From JBATTK01 sp049670505 (GTDB taxonomy: Bacteria; Bacteroidota; Bacteroidia; Flavobacteriales; Flavobacteriaceae), in NCBI GenBank assembly GCA_049670505.1, contig JBATTK010000110.1, positions 30,713-94,712 of the forward strand: a stretch of DNA of 64,000 bases. The letters are read 5' to 3'. The notes beneath the pieces were generated by a model. The model saw only the letters and a list, made by a program, of their open reading frames with translations. It had not been told where the DNA came from and searched no databases. Of this stretch, positions 59,569 through 64,000 are shown one piece after another (within the stretch, counting starts at the first letter, position 1; each line of letters starts with the position of its first letter). The translations under genes and the position numbers were made by a program.

Positions 59569-61194
59569 ATGAAAACGAGGGTTGGGCTACTTTTAGGTTT
59601 TTGCTTTTTAGTGGTTGTATGCTTTTCGTGCCAAGATCGGGTTGCGAAAACACAACAACAACCTCGCGTTAATATTATCTGGTTGGTAGCCGAGGATCAA
59701 TCGCCTAACTTTTTTCCGATGTACGGGGATAGTACCATTTCCCTTCCCAATCTGGAATCATTGGCCAAAGATGGTGTTGTTTATAGCAATGCATATGCTC
59801 CCGTACCCGTATGTGCCCCAACTAGAAGTGCTATCATAACAGGGATGTACCCAACAACTTTGGGAACCCACAATATGCGTACCTATAAAGCAAATAGATC
59901 TGATAACCAACCTGAAATAGGTATTCCCAGCTATTCACCTATAGTGCCCGATGGTACCGTTATGTTTACCCAACTTTTAAGGGAAAACGGCTACTACTGT
60001 ACCAATAACCATAAGGAGGACTACAATTTTAAAAAACTGGAATCGGCCTGGGACGAAAGTAGCAGGACGGCACACTGGCGCAACCGCACAGCGGAAAAGC
60101 CTTTTTTCAGTGTCTTTAACTTTACTATATGCCACGAATCCGGTATATGGAAACAGGCGGATTCCACACTTTATGTTTCAACGGATGACGTGCCCGTTCC
60201 ACCGTACTTTCCGGACGATTCCATTGTTAGACACGATTTAGCGGTAAATTATAGCAATCTAAAGCGAATGGATGATCAGGTCGGTAAAATAATCGAACAA
60301 CTGAAGGCCGATGGACTATATGAGCAGAGTATCATTTTCTTTTATGGAGATCATGGTGGACCTTTTCCCCGCCACAAAAGGGCCTTATATGAAACTGGAA
60401 CTAGGGTACCTATGATCATTAAATTTCAGAACAACGAAAAGGATAACGATTATGATGATAGATTTTTAAGTTTTATCGATTTGGCACCTACGCTACTATC
60501 ACTGGCAGGAATCGCTCCTCCCAAAGTAATGCAGGGAAAGGCTTTGTATGGAAAATATGGTGACACAAAACAACGGGACTATATCTTCACTACTTCCGAT
60601 CGTTTTGATGGGGTGATAGATCGTATACGTGCTGTACGTTCCAAAAGGTATAAATACATTAGAAATTTTAATATAGAACAAGCCAATGCACTTCCCATAA
60701 AATATCGTGATCATATGCCCATGATGCAGCGAATGGACCAACGCTACAAAGAGGGTAAATTAGATTCGGTGCAATCACTTTGGTATAACAGCCCAAAACC
60801 AAGGGAAGAACTGTATGATTTGGAAAAAGATCCCTATGAACTGGTAAATCTGGCGACCGTTAAGGAATTAAATGACACCCTGGTGCATTTGCGTACCGTA
60901 TTGTCCGACTGGATTATGGAAACAAATGATTTGGGGAGAATTCCTGAACAAGAGTTATTGAACAATTGGTTGGTTGATGGGGAACAACCAAAATTAGCAC
61001 CTTTGGAGTTAACAGAGCGAAATAATGAAGTCATCTTGGTGTCCAAAAAATCCGATGCCGTTATTTTATGGAAACGGCCGGGAGAAATTGCATGGAACAC
61101 TTATAAAGCACCAATTTTGAATAGCGAAAAGTTTATTGCAAAAGTAGTACGTATAGGGTTCAGGGATAGCCCTTTACTGGAATATAATATGTAA
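59569..61194 (+). CDS. Sulfatase (type I, formylglycine-dependent) lipoprotein
   Basis: 541 residues with a lipoprotein signal (LVVVCFSCQD, Cys21). The active site APVPVCAPTRSAIITGMYP carries Cys82-x-Pro-Thr-Arg, the substrate for formylglycine formation (CxPxR). Metal ligands AEDQSP near the start and FYGDHGGPFPRHKR are in place; the form is that of heparan N-sulfatase-like S1 sulfatases. It removes sulfate esters or N-sulfate from a sulfated glycan, here with GH9 and GH1 nearby. It ends 15 bp from the convergent GH1 gene. Confidence 0.92.
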   Translation: MKTRVGLLLGFCFLVVVCFSCQDRVAKTQQQPRVNIIWLVAEDQSPNFFPMYGDSTISLPNLESLAKDGVVYSNAYAPVPVCAPTRSAIITGMYPTTLGTHNMRTYKANRSDNQPEIGIPSYSPIVPDGTVMFTQLLRENGYYCTNNHKEDYNFKKLESAWDESSRTAHWRNRTAEKPFFSVFNFTICHESGIWKQADSTLYVSTDDVPVPPYFPDDSIVRHDLAVNYSNLKRMDDQVGKIIEQLKADGLYEQSIIFFYGDHGGPFPRHKRALYETGTRVPMIIKFQNNEKDNDYDDRFLSFIDLAPTLLSLAGIAPPKVMQGKALYGKYGDTKQRDYIFTTSDRFDGVIDRIRAVRSKRYKYIRNFNIEQANALPIKYRDHMPMMQRMDQRYKEGKLDSVQSLWYNSPKPREELYDLEKDPYELVNLATVKELNDTLVHLRTVLSDWIMETNDLGRIPEQELLNNWLVDGEQPKLAPLELTERNNEVILVSKKSDAVILWKRPGEIAWNTYKAPILNSEKFIAKVVRIGFRDSPLLEYNM

Positions 61195-61208
61195 TAATAG
61201 GCCGAAGT

Positions 61209-62591
61209 CTAAAAACCGTTGTCCCTAATAACTTCCTTGTACCACAGGGCAGAATTTTTAGGGGTGCGTTCCAAGGTTTTATAGTCTACGTAATGTATGC
61301 CAAAGCGTTTGGAATAGCCTAAGGCCCATTCAAAATTATCCATAAAGGACCATAAGAAGTAACCTTTAAGGTTTACCCCATTGTTTATGGCCGTATGACA
61401 GGCCGTAATATAGCCTTCCAAGAATGCAATTCTGTCGGTATCGTTGATTTCTCCATCTACCACCTCATCATCAAAGGCGCATCCATTTTCGGTGATATAG
61501 ATGGGTGGATTATCATAACGATCCTTGATCCATTCCAATAACTTCTGGCACCCCCAAGGAACTATAGGCCATTGCATGGCGGTGGTTTTCCACTTGGGAT
61601 CCGCCTTTAACTGTACCAATTGATCCTCCGAAATGCCGCCATTGCCGTAGACATCATTTTCTGCCGCTAAACCCGTAGGCGCATCGGCTGCAAGTAATGT
61701 AGAATAATGGTTAAGCCCAAAAAAATCGGAAGAGCCTATAAGCATTTCTTTATCCTCTGCCGTAAACCGGGGCAATCGATCACCAAGTCGCTCCCGCATC
61801 ACCTCGGGATAATCCCCAAAGTAAATGGGATCGGCAAACCAACCCAGGAAAAACTCATTGGCTCTTTGCGCGGCGGCCACGTCCTCTGGAGTATCCGTCA
61901 CTGGTTCACGCCAGTCGCAATTGTTGGTAATTCCTATGGACCCCTTTTGATCGTGTTGATATTTTTCCCGATATACCCGAACTGCTTTTGCATGGGAACG
62001 CAACAATTGATGTGCCACGATGTACGGTTCGTCCTTGGATTTTCGTCCGGGAGCAAATACCCCTTCCGCATATCCCAAAATGGAAACTACCCAAGGTTCG
62101 TTAAGGGTAATCCAGTGTTTTACCCGATCCCCAAAGTGGTCAAAACAGATAGCTGCATATTGGGCAAAATAATCTGCAATTTCAGGGTTCAACCACCCAT
62201 CTTTTTCGGTATGCAGGGCCAATGGTAGATCCCAGTGATACAAGGTCACCCAGGGCGTAATATTATATTTCAGCAGTTCATCAATTAAATCGGAATAGAA
62301 AGCGATGCCCTCCGGGTTTATTTTGCCTTGCCCATCCGGTTGTATCCTACTCCAGGAGATAGAGAACCGATAGGCCTTTAGCCCTAGGTCGGCCATTAAT
62401 TTAACATCTTCCTTATATTTATGATAATGGTCGCAGGCAATATCGCCATGTTCGTTGTTTGCGGTCCTACCCGGAATATGTGCGTGGGCGTCCCAAATGC
62501 TCCATGCCCTACCACCTTCGGTAGCGGCACCCTCTATTTGATAACTAGAGGTAGCGGAACCCCAAATAAAATCTTTTGGAAATTGTATCAT
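61209..62591 (-). CDS. GH1 beta-glucosidase/galactosidase
   Basis: 460 residues, full-length GH1 without signal peptide, so cytoplasmic. Start FPKDFIWGSATSSYQIEGA, acid/base Glu165 in TLNEP and nucleophile Glu368 in ITENG, GYFLWSFMDNFEWALGYSKRFGIHYVDY at the C-terminus. It hydrolyses short beta-linked oligosaccharides released by secreted enzymes such as the GH9. It is convergent with the sulfatase gene. Confidence 0.94.
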   Translation of the reverse strand: MIQFPKDFIWGSATSSYQIEGAATEGGRAWSIWDAHAHIPGRTANNEHGDIACDHYHKYKEDVKLMADLGLKAYRFSISWSRIQPDGQGKINPEGIAFYSDLIDELLKYNITPWVTLYHWDLPLALHTEKDGWLNPEIADYFAQYAAICFDHFGDRVKHWITLNEPWVVSILGYAEGVFAPGRKSKDEPYIVAHQLLRSHAKAVRVYREKYQHDQKGSIGITNNCDWREPVTDTPEDVAAAQRANEFFLGWFADPIYFGDYPEVMRERLGDRLPRFTAEDKEMLIGSSDFFGLNHYSTLLAADAPTGLAAENDVYGNGGISEDQLVQLKADPKWKTTAMQWPIVPWGCQKLLEWIKDRYDNPPIYITENGCAFDDEVVDGEINDTDRIAFLEGYITACHTAINNGVNLKGYFLWSFMDNFEWALGYSKRFGIHYVDYKTLERTPKNSALWYKEVIRDNGF

Positions 62592-62818
62592 ATAAAAAAC
62601 GTATAAATGCGAATTGAGAACTATAAAGATGTATTTTTTTGCAGATAATAACTAATAGAAAAGGGATAAAATGATATTCAAAATTCAAAAACTGACCAAA
62701 TTATATAAGATATCGTTTATTAATGTATCATATATCTTAATTTTAGACAGCAATAGATCATATGATCTATATAATTGTTGTGCGCAATTAGAACAAACAT
62801 CAATCAAATCAATCAACT

Positions 62819-63865
62819 ATGAAATCAAAATTTTTATTCATCCTACTTCTATTGACACTTTCTTGTCAAAACAAGACAGGAGAATATGTTTGCAAACCTT
62901 GCGATTTACCTTGCGACGAATTGACTTTTAATGCATCTGGAATTTGCCCGCATTGTAAAATGGACCTTATCAAAAAAAGTGATTTAATTCCCGAAAAAGA
63001 ACTAATTCTAAATGAAATAAACATTCAAAACGGAAGTGGAAAATTTTTAATTGATGGAGGTTTCCAAAAAGAAAAACCAATAGTCATACATTATTATAAA
63101 CCGCCACATCTAAAATCTGATTCACCTGTTGTAATTGTTTTGCCAGGAGCAGGTCGAAATGGAGATGAATATCGAGACGCTTGGATTGAAAAAGCTGGAA
63201 TCTACAATGTAATGGTAGTTTCACCTGAATACTCTGAAAAATATTATCCTAAATTTTGGAGCTACAATCTTGCAGGAATGATTACGGACGTGGAAATAAA
63301 TGACGATAGAACAGCTATGACAAGTTTTAAAATAAGTAAAAATCCTAATGAATGGATTTACAAAGATTTTGACCGAATTTTCAATTTAACAAAAGAGAAT
63401 CTTAATCTGAATACAGATACATACGATTTATTTGGTCATTCGGCCGGTGGACAAATTTTACATCGACTTGCAATTTTTAAATCAGATAGTAAAGCCAATA
63501 GAATTTTATCATCAAATTCCGGTTGGTATACTGTTCCAACAGATAACGATGATTTCCCAACTGGACTAAAAGACAGTTATAAATCGGAAAAGGAAATAAA
63601 TTTCAGCAAAAACCTTGTCTTGTTTCTTGGAGAAAAAGATGATGCTAACGAGACGAGAGGAGAATTAAGGCGTTCACCAGAAGTTGACAAACAAGGTCTT
63701 CATAGATTAGAAAGAGGAATATATTTTTATAAAGAATCAAAGAAAGTAGCATCGGAACTAAACTCTGAATTCAATTGGACATTAGAAATCATCTCAAATG
63801 TTGGACACGATTTTAGAGAAATGAGCAAAGCTGCTGCTGATTATTTATACAAAGTGGAAAAATAA
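62819..63865 (+). CDS. Lipoprotein alpha/beta-hydrolase with an N-terminal heavy-metal-binding-like ribbon
   Basis: 348 residues. Lipoprotein signal LFILLLLTLSCQNK (Cys16), then YVCKPCDLPCDELTFNASGICPHCKMDLIKK, a Cys-ribbon like the heavy-metal-binding domain of P-type ATPases (YVCPMHP...CPKCGMDL). From about 75 an alpha/beta-hydrolase: VVIVLPGAGRNGDEYRDAW, LFGHSAGGQILHRLA (Ser about 205) and a C-terminal VGHDF (His). The gene is much more AT-rich than its neighbours and is followed by an attC-like dyad and direct repeats, pointing to recent acquisition. Confidence 0.75.
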   Translation: MKSKFLFILLLLTLSCQNKTGEYVCKPCDLPCDELTFNASGICPHCKMDLIKKSDLIPEKELILNEINIQNGSGKFLIDGGFQKEKPIVIHYYKPPHLKSDSPVVIVLPGAGRNGDEYRDAWIEKAGIYNVMVVSPEYSEKYYPKFWSYNLAGMITDVEINDDRTAMTSFKISKNPNEWIYKDFDRIFNLTKENLNLNTDTYDLFGHSAGGQILHRLAIFKSDSKANRILSSNSGWYTVPTDNDDFPTGLKDSYKSEKEINFSKNLVLFLGEKDDANETRGELRRSPEVDKQGLHRLERGIYFYKESKKVASELNSEFNWTLEIISNVGHDFREMSKAAADYLYKVEK

Positions 63866-63933
63866 CTGCGTACAACAACGGTAACCGTTGCACAAGCCTC
63901 TAATTTGCAAAAAAATAATCAGCACAAGCCTCT
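63862..63933. repeat. Dyad plus 12-bp direct repeat after the AT-rich gene
   Basis: CAACGGTAACCGTTG (63876-63890) has 7-bp perfect arms. GCACAAGCCTCT occurs at 63890-63901 and again at 63922-63933, 32 bp apart. The combination resembles a recombination or recoding-type junction (attC-like) but lacks an integrase nearby. Confidence 0.45.
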
Positions 63934-63950
63934 TTAAGGGGCTTTTTTCT
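63926..63950 (+). terminator. Rho-independent terminator of the AT-rich hydrolase gene
   Basis: AAGCCTCTT (63926-63934) pairs with AAGGGGCTT (63936-63944) through a mostly Watson-Crick stem with a T-G wobble, followed by TTTTCTTT. Confidence 0.6.
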
Positions 63951-64000
63951 TTCCGAATCAGTATTGAAAAGTCAATTTTTGATGCCTTGGCAAAGCTAAA

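Noticed and set aside
63934..64000. Start of a gene or recombinase at the right window edge
   Set aside because: Only 60-70 bases are visible and no frame gives convincing residues.

Overview
The window looks like chromosomal DNA of a marine member of the Flavobacteriaceae (Bacteroidetes). Base composition is moderately AT-rich (roughly 40% G+C by eye), Shine-Dalgarno sites are scarce, and the recognisable promoters have the Bacteroidetes form (TTG, about 19 nt, TAnnTTTG). Many products are typical of the family: NRDE protein, DinB, GH9/GH1/sulfatase, GMC oxidoreductase with a gluconate-dehydrogenase subunit 3 partner, and an atypical pyruvate kinase. No rRNA, tRNA, CRISPR array or intact insertion sequence was seen.

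Layout. 1-7 kb: a GlxA/AraC-type regulator cut by the window edge, then a tightly overlapping operon of small proteins (VOC, SnoaL/NTF2, AlkD-like, PhnB-like, SRPBCC, DoxX), a truncated DUF4932 gene, and a MarR regulator with its own operator next to an SDR/NTF2 pair. 7-12 kb: atypical pyruvate kinase, a secreted NTF2 protein, a DUF3313 lipoprotein and a membrane-bound class III nucleotidyl cyclase. 12-20 kb: a five-gene operon for an RND efflux pump whose outer-membrane component is fused to a periplasmic binding protein and which ends with a K+-channel-like gene. 20-48 kb: an antiporter, DUF302, flavin reductase, M20 peptidase, DUF1611, class II ribonucleotide reductase, a ytfI-ytfJ-like pair, a zinc ribbon protein, FMN-binding lipoprotein, response regulator, giant sensor kinase, MscS channel, peroxiredoxin, YceI, Hsp20, sulfide:quinone oxidoreductase, persulfide dioxygenase-rhodanese, TauE, a Ca2+-type P-ATPase and a YHS protein. 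48-53 kb: a LysE-DinB-NRDE-ATP-grasp-barrel-protease operon. 53-62 kb: carbohydrate and sulfate-ester catabolism (esterase, GH9, GMC pair, sugar isomerase, sulfatase, GH1). 62.8-63.9 kb: an AT-rich hydrolase gene that looks foreign.

Main observation. Across about 21.9-44.6 kb a dyad of the form TGA-N6-TCA (variant TAAC-N4-GTTA) sits upstream of most transcription units. In thirteen cases its first base lies exactly 35 bp before a match of varying quality to the Bacteroidetes -7 element TAnnTTTG, which puts the dyad centre near -41.5, the class II position used by CRP/FNR proteins. The only CRP/FNR-type DNA-binding domain in the window is the C-terminal half of the response regulator at 32197-33270. 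Its recognition helix keeps the Glu...Arg pair that reads TGA half-sites. It overlaps a 1353-residue kinase carrying several PAS domains, one a canonical LOV domain with the photoactive Cys, plus a GAF domain. One of the dyads precedes the MscS-kinase-regulator operon itself. The promoters point at genes for O2-independent dNTP synthesis, small heat-shock protein, peroxiredoxin and sulfide/persulfide handling; a weaker, off-register copy lies before the cation ATPase. The set resembles the mycobacterial DosR dormancy regulon, built here on a light/redox-type sensor and a CRP-type regulator. A candidate small RNA lies downstream of one of the dyads.

Between genes there are dispersed Flavobacteriaceae-type repeats (copies near 31.0, 32.0, 44.7 and 55.7 kb), 7-bp tandem arrays, one MITE-like element (52990-53152) and one IS3 orfA remnant. 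One repeat copy supplies the last codons of the P-ATPase gene.
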